Below are positions 15,388 to 25,300 of a stretch of DNA of 42,228 nt, piece by piece. The stretch's first letter is position 1. Every line of letters begins with the position of its first letter. The notes below the pieces were generated by a model, which was not told the DNA's origin, ran no database searches, and saw only the letters and a list, made by a program, of their open reading frames with translations. Where the stretch lies: assembly GCA_903934285.1 (NCBI GenBank), contig CAIZNN010000070.1:1-42228 (forward strand). Direction: 5' to 3'. The DNA is from Akkermansiaceae bacterium. GTDB lineage: Bacteria; Verrucomicrobiota; Verrucomicrobiia; Verrucomicrobiales; Akkermansiaceae. Made by a program: the position numbers and the translations under genes.

Positions 15388-17511
15388 ATGAATAGCCATT
15401 CCACGCCATCCGTGTATTTGCAGGTCATCGCAGCGGCTCGCGCCGGGAGTCAGTATTTCCCCCGGCGCGGCAAGCTGATGGTTGTTGGGTGTGCCGGCAT
15501 GGCGCTGTTAGCCGCTGTGGCTCAGGGGCAGAGCTTGTACAGCTTCGGCAATCCGACCGCCGAAGAGCAACTCTACCTGGAATTGATCAACCGGGCGCGC
15601 GCCAATCCCGGAGCCGAGGGGGCGCGCCTCGCTGCCACCACCGACCCTGACGTACTCAGCGCCTACGGCCTATACGGCGTTAATCTGACGCTGATGCAGA
15701 GCGAATTCAATGCGCTGGCGGCGACCCCACCGCTGGCACCGAACGCGAGCCTGGTCAATTCCGCGCGCAGCCACTCGGTGTGGATGCTGGCCAATGCCAC
15801 CCAAGCCCACGACGAAACCAATCCGGCCACCACGCCGTGGAGCCGCATCAGCGCCGCCGGCTACAGCTATGCCAGCGCTGGCGAAAACATCTATGCCTAC
15901 GCCAAGAGTGTTTGGTTCGGCCATGCCGGGTTCCAAGTGGATTGGGGCCTGGGTGGCAGCGGCGGCATGCAGCCCGGCCGCGGCCACCGCGTGAACATCC
16001 ACAGCCCGAACTTCCGCGAGATCGGTGTGGGCATGGTGCTCGGCACGAATGGGTTGGTGGGCCCGCAGATCGTCACCCAGGATTTCGCCAGTCGCTCCGC
16101 CAGCCCCAGCCTCGGCACCGGCGTGGCCTATTACGATCTCAACGGCAATGGTTTTTATGACATCGGCGAGGGCATTGCCGGCCTCACCGTGACGGTGAGC
16201 GGGGCCTCCTCGTACTGCACCACGGCGGCGGGCGGCGGCTGGGCCGTGCCGGTGCCGACCGCCGCGGCCACCCGTACGGTGGCGTTTTCCGGGTCGAACG
16301 TGAACCAATCCGTCAGCTTGGTGGTGCCGGCATCGGCCAATGCCAAGGCGGATCTGAAACTGGCCTATAGTCCGCCTGCGATCACCAGTCCTGCCAGTGC
16401 GACGGGGGGCAGTCCATACCCGCTGGCGTTCACCGCGGTGGGCGGCGCGACCGGCTACCAGTGGAACCGCTGGACCCTCGTCACCGCCGCCGCGGAAACT
16501 TGCGACAGCACCGCCAATATCATCACCGCAACCACCGGCACCTACGCCGTGCACAACACGACCTTCAAACAACAAGGCAGCGCATCCTTTCATCTCGAAA
16601 ACTCGACTGCGAGCAGCCAGACGCTCGAACTCAGCCCGCTGTACTTTGGTCAAACCGCCCCGACCCTCTCGTTCCAAAGCTGTGTCCGCTACGCCACGAC
16701 CGCGGAACAATTCAAAGTCCAAGTGAAGGAGGAAGGTGGCTGGGCCTGGCAGGATGTGTTCAGCCAAGCCGGCACCAACAGCATGGCTGAGACGTCGTTC
16801 AACCTCCGCTCCGCCGCCCTCACCGCGGTGGCCGGCAAGGCGTTTCGCATCCGCTTTGTGCTGAACTACGGCAGCGGCAGCTATTATGGCACGAGCGGCG
16901 ACATCGTCGGCTGGTTCATCGATGCCATCGGCTTCAGCGGCGTGCTCACCTTGCAAAACCAAGTGAGCCAGACTCTCGCAGGAACCAGCGGCAGTTTCAC
17001 GCCCAGCCCCGGCAGCTACCTCATGTCGGTGGCGCCGCTGATCTCCAACCTCGTGTTTCCCGCGTCCTATCAAACCCTCACCGCGCTGCCCCCGTCCTTC
17101 CTCACGTGGGCCGCCCGGCTCGAAACCGCCGCCGGCCTCGCCGCCGGCAGCCTCGCCAGCCAACCACACGCCGACCCCGACCACGACGGCAGGTCCAACC
17201 TGCTGGAGTATGCGTTCGGCACCTCACCGGTGACCGGCAATGAGCCGGCACCCCGCATGCCCGCAGCCCTGGTCACCGCCACCCACTGCGTGCTGCACTA
17301 CCAGCGCGATACTTCGTTAACCGATGTGATGTTGACCGCCCAAGCCGCCTCGAGGCTCGACGATTGGAAGGCGGTCGGCGAGGCCGGCGCGCCGACCGGA
17401 TTCACCGACACGGTGATCGCCAGCGCCGGCTCGCTTGAGACTCATGAGGCGAAAGTTCCGCTGGGCTCCGGCGGCACCCGCTTCATGCGGGTGCGAGTCA
17501 CCCGGCCGTGA
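15388..17511 (+). CDS. Secreted CAP/SCP-domain protein with calcium-repeat tail
   Basis: This 707-residue exported protein has a long polar lead and a signal segment at about 33-48 (cleavage near A-Q-G-Q). A CAP domain follows (about 55-230), starting E-E-Q-L-Y-L-E-L-I-N-R-A-R-A-N-P with H-S-x-W-M near 130 and G-E-N-I near 170. Next come a short Cna-like or SdrD-like turn (Y-Y-D-L-N-G-N-G-F-Y-D), a jelly-roll-like domain (about 350-530), and a C-terminal DPDHDG calcium repeat followed by N-L-L-E-Y-A-F-G. That ending is frequent in Verrucomicrobia and PVC secretomes. CAP proteins in bacteria have varied or unknown roles, some lipid-binding or proteolytic. The start was chosen from the promoter position; an inner ATG at 15478 would also give a signal peptide. 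Confidence 0.8.
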   Translation: MNSHSTPSVYLQVIAAARAGSQYFPRRGKLMVVGCAGMALLAAVAQGQSLYSFGNPTAEEQLYLELINRARANPGAEGARLAATTDPDVLSAYGLYGVNLTLMQSEFNALAATPPLAPNASLVNSARSHSVWMLANATQAHDETNPATTPWSRISAAGYSYASAGENIYAYAKSVWFGHAGFQVDWGLGGSGGMQPGRGHRVNIHSPNFREIGVGMVLGTNGLVGPQIVTQDFASRSASPSLGTGVAYYDLNGNGFYDIGEGIAGLTVTVSGASSYCTTAAGGGWAVPVPTAAATRTVAFSGSNVNQSVSLVVPASANAKADLKLAYSPPAITSPASATGGSPYPLAFTAVGGATGYQWNRWTLVTAAAETCDSTANIITATTGTYAVHNTTFKQQGSASFHLENSTASSQTLELSPLYFGQTAPTLSFQSCVRYATTAEQFKVQVKEEGGWAWQDVFSQAGTNSMAETSFNLRSAALTAVAGKAFRIRFVLNYGSGSYYGTSGDIVGWFIDAIGFSGVLTLQNQVSQTLAGTSGSFTPSPGSYLMSVAPLISNLVFPASYQTLTALPPSFLTWAARLETAAGLAAGSLASQPHADPDHDGRSNLLEYAFGTSPVTGNEPAPRMPAALVTATHCVLHYQRDTSLTDVMLTAQAASRLDDWKAVGEAGAPTGFTDTVIASAGSLETHEAKVPLGSGGTRFMRVRVTRP

Positions 17512-17540
17512 CCGGGCATTCCTGGCGAGGCTGCGCCTCA

Positions 17541-17584
17541 GACCCAAGACGACAAGACCCAAGAATTCGACCTGACAACAACAC
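17541..17584. repeat. GACCCAAGACGACAAGACCC-type intergenic repeat, copy 1
   Basis: The segment following the CAP gene matches 19370-19427 over most of its length: GACCCA-GACGACA-GACCCAAGA, then GAATT-GACCTGAC and CAACAC, with a 12-base insertion in the second copy. Both copies lie outside genes. It resembles the GACGACA/GACCC repeats found between genes of many PVC and related bacteria. Confidence 0.6.
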
Positions 17585-17620
17585 ATTCGGTGTTTCAAGG
17601 ACTCCAGGTTCCCGGCTGGG

Positions 17621-17657
17621 AAAACAAAATCCCCCGCCCGGCAAGGCCGGACGGGGG
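17621..17657 (-). terminator. Intrinsic terminator of the RRM gene
   Basis: The stem is CCCCCGCCCGGC (17631-17642) paired with GCCGGACGGGGG (17646-17657), with one mismatch and an AAG loop. On the minus strand it is followed by ATTTTGTTTT (17630 down to 17621), a good T-run. It lies 27 bases past the RRM stop at 17684. It may also slow plus-strand transcripts from the convergent CAP gene, though the T-run favours the minus strand. Confidence 0.85.
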
Positions 17658-17683
17658 AGGGGAATCAAACAATCGATTTTGCC

Positions 17684-18736
17684 TTAGACAAGCGCCGCCT
17701 TGGATTCCTCCGCGCTGTCCGTAGCGTTGGCGGCGCTGTCCGCTGCCGCGCTCGCCGGCTCGCTCGCAGCCGCCACCGGCTCCGCCACTTGCTCACCGGC
17801 CTCAACGGCGGCTTCAGCAGCGACCGCGGGCTCGATGATGGTGGTGATTTCGGTGCTCGCTTCGAGGCTCTCAAGGGTGACGTCGGGCACCGCCTCAGCA
17901 CTGGCCGCAGCGACGGCCGGGGCCGCGCGCGGACGGCGCTCCGGTCGCTCCGGGCGCTCCGGGCGATCATCGCGCTGCTCGTCTTTGTCTTCGCGGTCGT
18001 CCATGCCTTTGGACTGCGCCCCGGAAACGGTCAACTTGCGACCCATGAAGGGCTGATCGTGCAACACTTCCACGGCGCGCTTGGCTTCGTCCATGTGGAG
18101 CATTTCCACAAAGCCGTAACCTTTTGAGCGGTGGGTGCTGCGGTTGTAAACAATCTCCACGTTGCGCACCCCGCCGATCCCTTTGAAGAGATCCTGCAGG
18201 TCGCTTTCCGAGACATCGTAGGACAGGTTGCCCACGTACACCCGCGGCGATTCCACGGTGCTGCGGTCACCACCACGGCTGCGCTCGTTGCCACGCGCAC
18301 CGCCGCGCTCTTGGCTCCGTTCCCGCTGGCGCTCGCTGTCGCGGCGCTCGCCGGGCCCGTCCGCTTCACCTTCACCGGTGCGCACGTTGCGGGTGTTGGA
18401 CTTCACTTTCGGATCAATCGCTGGGCGCTCGGCGTCGGGTTGGCGGGCCGGGCGTGGCGTCGGACGGGTCGGCGCTTTGTAAAGCCCGACGAGTTGGAGC
18501 AGTTTTTGCCACCAGCTGAGTCTGGCCGGGGCATACTTGCGGAGCGGCGCGGCACTGGGGCCTGGCGCGTGCGGATTGCGCTGCTGCGACTGGCCGCGGT
18601 TATCGCGGTCATAAGAGCCCTCGCGGGTTTGACCCCGGTTGCCCTGTTGGTTGTTATTGCGTCTGTTTTGGCCGCCGCGGGAGCGGCGTCGTTTGTTGTC
18701 TCCCGGATTGTGGGAGTGTTGTGTTGCATTCGACAT
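17684..18736 (-). CDS. RNA-binding protein with one RRM and long disordered tails
   Basis: The 350-residue protein has a single RRM at about 166-246 with both RNP motifs: V-Y-V-G-N-L near 167 and K-G-Y-G-F-V-E-M near 205. The N-terminal 160 residues are very basic and rich in R, G, Q and N, with one aromatic island (S-W-W-Q-K-L-L-Q-L-V-G-L-Y-K near 74-87). The C-terminal 90 residues are acidic and alanine-rich. Short single-RRM proteins are common in cyanobacteria and PVC bacteria and bind RNA; the tails here suggest phase-separating or scaffold behaviour, which is inference. A terminator lies downstream. The start is the ATG at 18736; the only ATG before the RRM apart from it would remove the basic region. 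Confidence 0.85.
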   Translation of the reverse strand: MSNATQHSHNPGDNKRRRSRGGQNRRNNNQQGNRGQTREGSYDRDNRGQSQQRNPHAPGPSAAPLRKYAPARLSWWQKLLQLVGLYKAPTRPTPRPARQPDAERPAIDPKVKSNTRNVRTGEGEADGPGERRDSERQRERSQERGGARGNERSRGGDRSTVESPRVYVGNLSYDVSESDLQDLFKGIGGVRNVEIVYNRSTHRSKGYGFVEMLHMDEAKRAVEVLHDQPFMGRKLTVSGAQSKGMDDREDKDEQRDDRPERPERPERRPRAAPAVAAASAEAVPDVTLESLEASTEITTIIEPAVAAEAAVEAGEQVAEPVAAASEPASAAADSAANATDSAEESKAALV

Positions 18737-19480
18737 GGTTTAGCATGGGTGTCGTGGTTTCGGGCGGCCCGGCGCGGCGGGCGGAGATGCCCGGCAATGC
18801 TGGTATGGACCTGCGTGCTGACCAACCATCTCCGACGACCGGCTTATTGGTGCCGGGGTGAGGCTCCGCTACGGTGCGGACCGAGCATCACCAAGGTCGG
18901 AGCTGATCGGCTTGCGCCGCCGCCCGTTTGAGACAAGACATTCCGGACTCCGTGACGCCATGCGGCCGGTGTCACCCGGTTGCGGGTGCAAGGCGGAAGG
19001 CTAGAGGCCGGATGCGGGCATCGGAGGGTGGAAAAATCCTGCTCGGGAGAAGTCTATGGGCAATTGCGACTTTGGCAACAACGAACGCGGCGGAAGCTCA
19101 AAAAGTTCCAAAGCCCGGTGCGCCAAGCTCTTCAGTAGCCTGCAAAAGGAGGCTCGAATTCGTGATTCCACGGATTAAGAATTTGGGGTGGGGTAAATTG
19201 GAGTGGTGGGATAGCTCGTGGGGAAGAAACCACTGAGGAAGACTGAGAAGACTGAGGACACTGATTGAAGATTTCTTCTCTGCCCAGTGGTCTCAGTGGT
19301 TCTCAGTGCCTTCAGTGGTTGCTTGCTCCCGATCCACCCCACCAAGTCAGCTCATCCACCCCACCCCAAGACCCACGACGACATGACCCAAGAGGCAAGA
19401 GGAAGAATTTGACCTGACGGCAACACCTTGCCGGCTTCAGGCACTCCGGGTGCTACGAGTTGCGCTCCCTTGGGTACGCC
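18737..19480. other. 740-base gap with inverted CACTGAG repeat and repeat copy 2
   Basis: No convincing gene is seen. The plus-strand frame at 18928-19236 has no domain. The gap contains an imperfect inverted repeat at 19228-19320: AACCACTGAGGAAGACTGAG on the left, and CTCAGTGGTTCTCAGTGCC-TTCAGTGGTT on the right. The second copy of the GACCCA-GACGACA repeat (19370-19427) follows, with direct GATCCACCCCACC-like copies near 19331 and 19354. Such CCACTGAG/CTCAGTGG blocks look like widespread intergenic repeats, not genes. Confidence 0.55.
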
Positions 19481-20842
19481 TCAGGCACCGTGCAAGTGCC
19501 CGCGCCAGCGCTGGATTTCCGCCCGCACATTGGCTATCGACGGCGACCCGGGGTTGGTGCGGGCGGCCAGCGCGCGCTCCAGCGAAAACACCGCCGCCGC
19601 ATCCGCTCCAAATGCCGGATCAAGCGCCGGGAAATCCAGCGCATCAAGCGCGATGCCGCGCCGCAGGGCCTCCGCCACGGCCTTGCCGACCAATTCGTGG
19701 GCGCGGCGGAATGCCACCCCGGTGGTCACCAAGTGGTCGGCCAGATCGGTGGCCAGCAACATCGGGTCAGCCGCCGCGCGGCGGCAATTGTCCTCGCGCA
19801 GTTCCATCGCCGCGATCAATTCGGTGTTGACCGCCAAAATCAGCCGCAGGGTGTCCACCGAATCAAAAAGCGGCGGTTTGTCTTCCTGAAGGTCGCGGTT
19901 GTAGCTCAACGGCAGCCCCTTGAGCGCCACCAACAGGTTCATCAGATTGCCTACCAACCGACCGGTTTTTCCGCGGGTGAGCTCGCAGACATCCGGGTTT
20001 TTCTTTTGCGGCATGAGTGAGGAACCGGTGGTGTGGGCGTCGGAGAGTGCGGCGAAGGCGAACTCGCTGGTGCACCACAGGATGAGGTCCTCGCTGAGGC
20101 GCGACAGGTGGGTGCCGCACAATGCCACCACGAACAACAACTCGGCGATGTAGTCGCGGTCGGCGATGGCATCCATCGAATTGTGGGTGATGCCGTCGAA
20201 GCCGAGTTCGGCGGCGATGGCGTGGCGGTCGAGGTTGAGGGTGGAGCCGGCCAGCGCGCCGGAACCCAGCGGGGACACATTGAGGCGCTTGCGGCAATCG
20301 GCAAGGCGGTCAGCGTCGCGCTCGAGCATCTCGACGTAGGCCAGGAACTGGTGGCCGGCGGTGACGGGTTGGCCGCGCTGCAAGTGGGTGTAACCGGGGA
20401 TGACGGTGGCGGCGTAGCGCTCGGCGCGCTCCAGCAGGGCGAGTTGCAAGCCGCGGATGGCGGTGGTGAGGCCGTCGATTTCGCTGCGGCAATAGAGGCG
20501 GGTATCGGTGGCGACCTGGTCGTTGCGCGAGCGGGCGGTGTGGAGTTTGGCCCCTGGCGGGCCGATGCGGCGGGTCAGTTCCGCCTCGATGTTCATGTGG
20601 ATGTCCTCGAGCGATGTCTTGAACTCGAAGCTGCCGGCGCGGATGTCCGCCTCGATCGCGCGCAGGCCGCCAGCGATGGCGGCAAACTCGTCGGCGCTGA
20701 GCAATCCGGCGGCGAGTTGGCCGCGGGCATGTGCGATGGAACCGGCGATGTCGTGCGGAAACAGCCGCCAGTCATAGGAAATGGACTCGCCGAATTGTTG
20801 GACGAGGGACGAAGTATCTTGGGTGAAGCGGCCTTTCCACAT
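19481..20842 (-). CDS. argH: Argininosuccinate lyase
   Basis: This enzyme splits argininosuccinate into arginine and fumarate, the last step of arginine synthesis. The 453-residue protein starts M-W-K-G-R-F and shows every family landmark: S-L-E-D-I-H-M-N near 83, T-A-R-S-R-N-D-Q near 105, T-H-L-Q-R-G-Q-P near 152 with the catalytic histidine, and the fumarase-superfamily signature G-S-S-L-M-P-Q-K-K-N-P-D near 272 with the catalytic serine. The length is normal. It stands alone; no other arg gene is adjacent, and corA diverges from it across 300 bases. The DNA uses none of the GTTAG/CTAAC pentamers common elsewhere in the window. Confidence 0.97.
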   Translation of the reverse strand: MWKGRFTQDTSSLVQQFGESISYDWRLFPHDIAGSIAHARGQLAAGLLSADEFAAIAGGLRAIEADIRAGSFEFKTSLEDIHMNIEAELTRRIGPPGAKLHTARSRNDQVATDTRLYCRSEIDGLTTAIRGLQLALLERAERYAATVIPGYTHLQRGQPVTAGHQFLAYVEMLERDADRLADCRKRLNVSPLGSGALAGSTLNLDRHAIAAELGFDGITHNSMDAIADRDYIAELLFVVALCGTHLSRLSEDLILWCTSEFAFAALSDAHTTGSSLMPQKKNPDVCELTRGKTGRLVGNLMNLLVALKGLPLSYNRDLQEDKPPLFDSVDTLRLILAVNTELIAAMELREDNCRRAAADPMLLATDLADHLVTTGVAFRRAHELVGKAVAEALRRGIALDALDFPALDPAFGADAAAVFSLERALAARTNPGSPSIANVRAEIQRWRGHLHGA

Positions 20843-21143
20843 GGCTTGAGGAGGGAAGTGTGTTGTTCCGGGGGGAGGGGTCCTGGTGCGCGGTGGCAGG
20901 AGTTGACGCTAAAATGACGGTTTCGACAACCACGATTGCGACCCTACGCTTGCGAGCGGGCAGGGGCAGGCACGAATTGGTGGCGGCGACAGGGAGCGGG
21001 GATCTGGGATCAGGCTTGGGAAAGCATCCGCAGCCATCCGGTTGGGGTTCATGCCAGACGCAGAACACCTGCCCATCTTCTGCGAAGGAGTCCATCTCAT
21101 CGGCGCTTCCCATTAGGCTGCGGATTGCCTATGCTCGGCAGCG
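20843..21143. other. Divergent spacer between argH and corA
   Basis: The spacer should hold the promoters of both genes. A TTGACG at about 20903 and AT-rich TAAAAT close by are visible but are not spaced as a usual pair. Nothing else stands out: no long palindrome, no repeat shared with other gaps and no leader peptide that I can support. Confidence 0.4.
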
Positions 21144-22229
21144 ATGTTCAAATCCCGCCGCACCCTCCCAGGCACCCCGCCGGCCACCCTCACGCCGCTG
21201 GCACCCAACGAGGCGAGCCTGCCGGTGCTCCGGTGGATGGAATATGATGCCGACACGCTCACCGAACACAGTGTCGCCAGCGTCGCGGAACTCCCGACCA
21301 GCCCGGGCACCGACGGCAAGGTCCACTGGATCGAATTCAACGGCCTCGGCGACCTCGAGGCGCTCAAGGCCCTGGGCGAGAAATATGGACTCCATCCCCT
21401 TGCCCTCGAAGACATCCTCCACGCCGGCCAGCGGCCGAAAGTCGAGCCCTACGACAACCATCTGTTCATTGTGGCACTGATGGTCTATCGCGATGGCGAC
21501 GATGGCCGGATGATCGGCGAGCAGGTCAGCATGATCCTCGGCAACGGCCTGCTCATCTCCATCCAGGAGGACCCGAAGTGCGATGTGTTCGAACCGATCC
21601 GCCAGCGGATTCGCAGCGGCGGTGGCTGGATCCGCAAGATGGGGCCCGACTACCTGACCTACGCGCTGCTCGATGCCATCATCGACCATTGTTTTCCGAT
21701 CCTCGAAGCACTCGGTGAAGCGCTCGATGAGCTCGAAACCGAGATGCTGCAGCGGCCCAGCGCCGGCAGTGTCGCCACCTTGCACGACCACCGCCGCACC
21801 TTGGTGCAACTCCGCCGCGCCATCTGGCCGGAGCGCGATCTGATCAACTCGCTGCTCCACGATGAGGGCACGTTCATCACCGCGCCGGCCAAGGTGTTCC
21901 TCCGCGACTGCTACGATCACACGGTGCGCATCATGGAACTCATCGAGAGCTACCGCGAAATCAGCGCCGGACTGCTCGAACTGTATCTCTCCGCCGTGGG
22001 CATGCGCACCAACGAAATCATGCGGGTGCTCACCGTCATTTCCGCATTCTTCATTCCGCTCACCTTCATCGTCGGCGTCTATGGCATGAACTTCGACAAC
22101 AAAAATGGCGAGCATTGGCTCAACATGCCCGAGTTGCACAGCCGCTATGGCTATGTCTCGCTGTGGGTGTTTATGTTAGCCGTGGTCGCCGCCATGTATC
22201 TGTTTTTCCGCCGCAAGAGGTGGCTGTAG
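21144..22229 (+). CDS. corA: CorA-type magnesium/divalent cation transporter
   Basis: The 361-residue protein has a large cytoplasmic N-terminal domain and two C-terminal membrane helices (about 295-318 and 334-355). Between them is the signature Y-G-M-N at the end of the first helix, the selectivity motif of CorA channels that let Mg2+, Co2+ or Ni2+ in. Segments before it (L-P-L-A-L-E-D-I near 90, R-R-A-I-W-P near 224, R-T-N-E-I-M near 286) are standard for the family. The basic tail R-R-K-R-W-L is also typical. The start follows directly from the family's usual length. The next gene begins 157 bases downstream on the same strand, but it has its own ribosome site and no clear functional link. 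Confidence 0.95.
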   Translation: MFKSRRTLPGTPPATLTPLAPNEASLPVLRWMEYDADTLTEHSVASVAELPTSPGTDGKVHWIEFNGLGDLEALKALGEKYGLHPLALEDILHAGQRPKVEPYDNHLFIVALMVYRDGDDGRMIGEQVSMILGNGLLISIQEDPKCDVFEPIRQRIRSGGGWIRKMGPDYLTYALLDAIIDHCFPILEALGEALDELETEMLQRPSAGSVATLHDHRRTLVQLRRAIWPERDLINSLLHDEGTFITAPAKVFLRDCYDHTVRIMELIESYREISAGLLELYLSAVGMRTNEIMRVLTVISAFFIPLTFIVGVYGMNFDNKNGEHWLNMPELHSRYGYVSLWVFMLAVVAAMYLFFRRKRWL

Positions 22230-22386
22230 GGCGGCAACCACGGTGCCCGCCAGGCCGCGGCTTCACATCTTCCGGCCGGCCGCCCCGGCCGCGCCTCGCC
22301 CTGCCTGCCATCCACCCTCCCTGCCAAAAAAATCCGCTTGGCCCTGTGGTCGGACCTGTTATGCTCGCAACCCAGGAGCTAACATC

Positions 22387-25300
22387 ATGAGAACCCCCAA
22401 TTGGTTAGAACCGTTGGCCGCGATGGCCGGGCTGTTGGTTGCCGTGTCGCCCGCGTCCGCCGCGGTGGGCGCCAAGGCGCGGGAAATCCCCGCCCCGCTG
22501 CAACCCTGGGCCGACTGGGCCCTGTGGGACCTCCACGACCTCGACAGCCCGACGCCCTATCACGATTCGAAGCAACCGTTGCGGCTGTGGCCGTCACGGC
22601 TCACCTTGGCGGCGGATGGCAGCGGCGGGCGGTTCACGTTTGAGGTGATGGTTTTCAGCGAATCGTGGGTGGCGCTGCCCGGTGATGGCGAGTTGTGGCC
22701 GGTCGAGGTCACCGCCAACGACGCGGTGGTGCCGGTGGTCGAGCACGCCGCGCAACCCGCGGTGAAATTGGCGGCGGGGCGCTACATGCTGGCCGGCGTC
22801 TACCGCTGGCAAGCCGTGCCGCAACGGCTGGCGATACCGGCGGCTATCGGGATCTTGTCGCTGACCTTGGACGGCCAAGCGGTCGAATCGCCGGTGTGGG
22901 ATGCGCAGGGGTTTCTCTGGCTGAAACGCGATGCCGCCACGGCGGAAACCGACAAGGATTTCCTGGCACTCAAGGTGCACTCGCTCATTGAGGATGGGAT
23001 TCCGCTCTGGCTGCACACCGACGTCGAGTTGAGCGTGGCGGGAAAAAGCCGCGAGGAAGCGCTGGGCGTGATTCTGCCGGCGGGCTGGCAACTGGCGGCA
23101 GTGGACAGCCCGATTCCAGTGGCGCTGGACGACAGCGGGCACTTGAAGGCACAGGTCCGCGCCGGGAAATGGACGGTGCAGGTGACGGCCTTCCGGCTCG
23201 ATCATCCGGCGCAAATCGCCTACGCCGACGCTGCCAAACCCGCGGCGGCGGAACAACTCGTCGCGTTCCGCGCCCAACCGGAGTTCCGCTTGGTGGAAAT
23301 TGCCGGGCTGCCATCGATCGATGTCTCGCAGACGCCGTTTCCCGACAAATGGCGGGAGTTTCCGGTCTACCGCTGGGACACCGCCACGCCGTTTCGCATC
23401 GCCGAGCGGATGCGCGGCATGGGCTTGCAAAAACCCGAGGGCCTGCACATCGAACGCAACCTGTGGCTCGACCAGGATGGCGGCGGCCTGACCTTTCGCG
23501 ACCACCTCACCGGACACATGCAGCAAATCTGGCGGCTCGATGCCGCAGAGGGGCAGATCCTCGGGTCGGTGCGCGCCGATGGCCAGGGCCAACTCATCAC
23601 GCGCAACCCGCAGAACCAAGCGCTCGGCGTGGAAATCCGCGATCGCGCCCTCGACTTGGAAGCCACCGGCCGCATGCCTCGCACCCCCCACTTGGCCGCC
23701 ACCGGCTGGCGCACCAGCGCCGACGGCCTCGACGTCACCCTGAACCTGCCGCCGGGCTGGCGCTTGTTTGCCTTGTTCGGCGCCGACTGGGTGTCCGGCG
23801 ATTGGCTGACGGCCTGGACGTTGCTGGATTTGTTCTTGTTGCTTATTTTCACGCTGGCCGTGTTCCGGCTGTGGGGACTCGCCGCGGCGTTGTTAGGTTT
23901 TGCGGCGTTCGGGCTCGCCTATCACGAACCCGGCGCGCCGCGCTATGTTTTGTTAGTGCTGCTCATCCCGCTGGCGTTGTTGCGGGTGGTGCCCGCCGGC
24001 CGGGGCCGGGGCTTGTTGTTAGCCGCGAAGTGGGCCACCGTGGTCGCGCTGGTGCTGGTGTTGGTGCCATTTCTCGGCAAGCAAATCCAGCAATGCCTCT
24101 ATCCGCAGTTGGAAAGCGTGGCCGGTGGCTATCCCGGCCAATATGCCCGGCAATCCGCCGCAGCCATCAGGGGTGCCGCAGCCGCGGAGCAAGCCGAGCC
24201 GTTAGCCGCCGATTCAGCCAGCAGCGGCCTCCTCAGCTCGAAAACCGCCCAGCGCAAAATCAGCCGCGTCGACGGCAATTTGGCCTACGAGTCCAAGGCG
24301 CGCATCCAAACCGGACCGGGCGTGCCGGAGTGGTCATGGCGGACCGCGCGCTTCGGTTGGAACGGGCCGGTCACCGCCGCACAAAGCATCCGCCCGATTC
24401 TCATCCCGCTGTGGCTGGAACGCACGCTGTCGCTGGCGCGGGTCATCCTTCTGCTAGGGCTGGCGGCGGTGTTGCTCAACGCCCGGCGCGTGCGCCTGGC
24501 GGTGTTCCGGCGCGGCGGCGCGGCGCTCGCCGTGACCGCGGCGCTAGGTGGCGGCTTCAGCACGCGCGCCGAGGCGCAACTGCCGGACAAGGAAATGTTG
24601 GCGACGCTGCGCAGCCGGCTCACCGAAACCTGCGACGCCTATCCAAACGCCGCCGACATCCCGCAGGTCACACTCACTTTGCGCGAGCGCAAACTCACCA
24701 TGCTGGTGGACATCCACACCGCGACCCGCACCGCGGTGCCCTTGCCCGGGCGCTTGCCGGCGTGGTCGCCGCTGACCGTGACGCTCGACGGCCAGCCCGA
24801 GTCGACCTTGCAGCGCAGCGATGGCTATTTGTGGATCGTCTTGCCAGCCGGCGTTCACCGCGTGAGCGTCGAGGGGATGCTGGCCAATCTAACCGAGTGG
24901 CAGTGGACCTATCAATTGCGGCCGCGCCGCGTCACCATCGACGCGCCGGGTTGGCAAGTCAGCGGGGTGCGCCCCGGCGGGGTGCCAGAGGCGCAGGTGT
25001 TTTTCAGCCGGGTGCGCCAAGCCAGCGCCGGCGAGGCGAGCTATGACCGGCCGCACCTGCAAACCGCGGTGGGCGTCGAGCGCCAACTCGAACTCGGCCT
25101 GGTGTGGCAGGTCCGCACCACCGTGAGCCGGCTCTCGGCGGTCGGCAACGCCGTGTCTTTGCGCATCCCCTTGCTCGCCGGGGAAAATGTGACCACCTCC
25201 AACGCCGTGGTCAAAGAGGGCTGCATCGAGGTGCGACTCGGCACCCAACAGAAGCAATTCACCTGGCACAGCGACCTGCCGATCCGTCCCGACCTGGCGC

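Noticed and set aside
15670..17184. Minus-strand frame of 504 codons
   Set aside because: It is opposite the CAP-domain gene, very rich in A, G, R and H, with no recognisable fold; high GC removes stop codons from the third frame.
18928..19236. Plus-strand frame of 102 codons in the RRM-argH gap
   Set aside because: No domain and no signal peptide in a fitting place; it ends in repeat sequence.
23169..25046. Plus-strand frame of 625 codons
   Set aside because: It lies inside the 1352-residue gene in another frame, arginine-rich with no helices, while the chosen frame has a signal peptide and helices.
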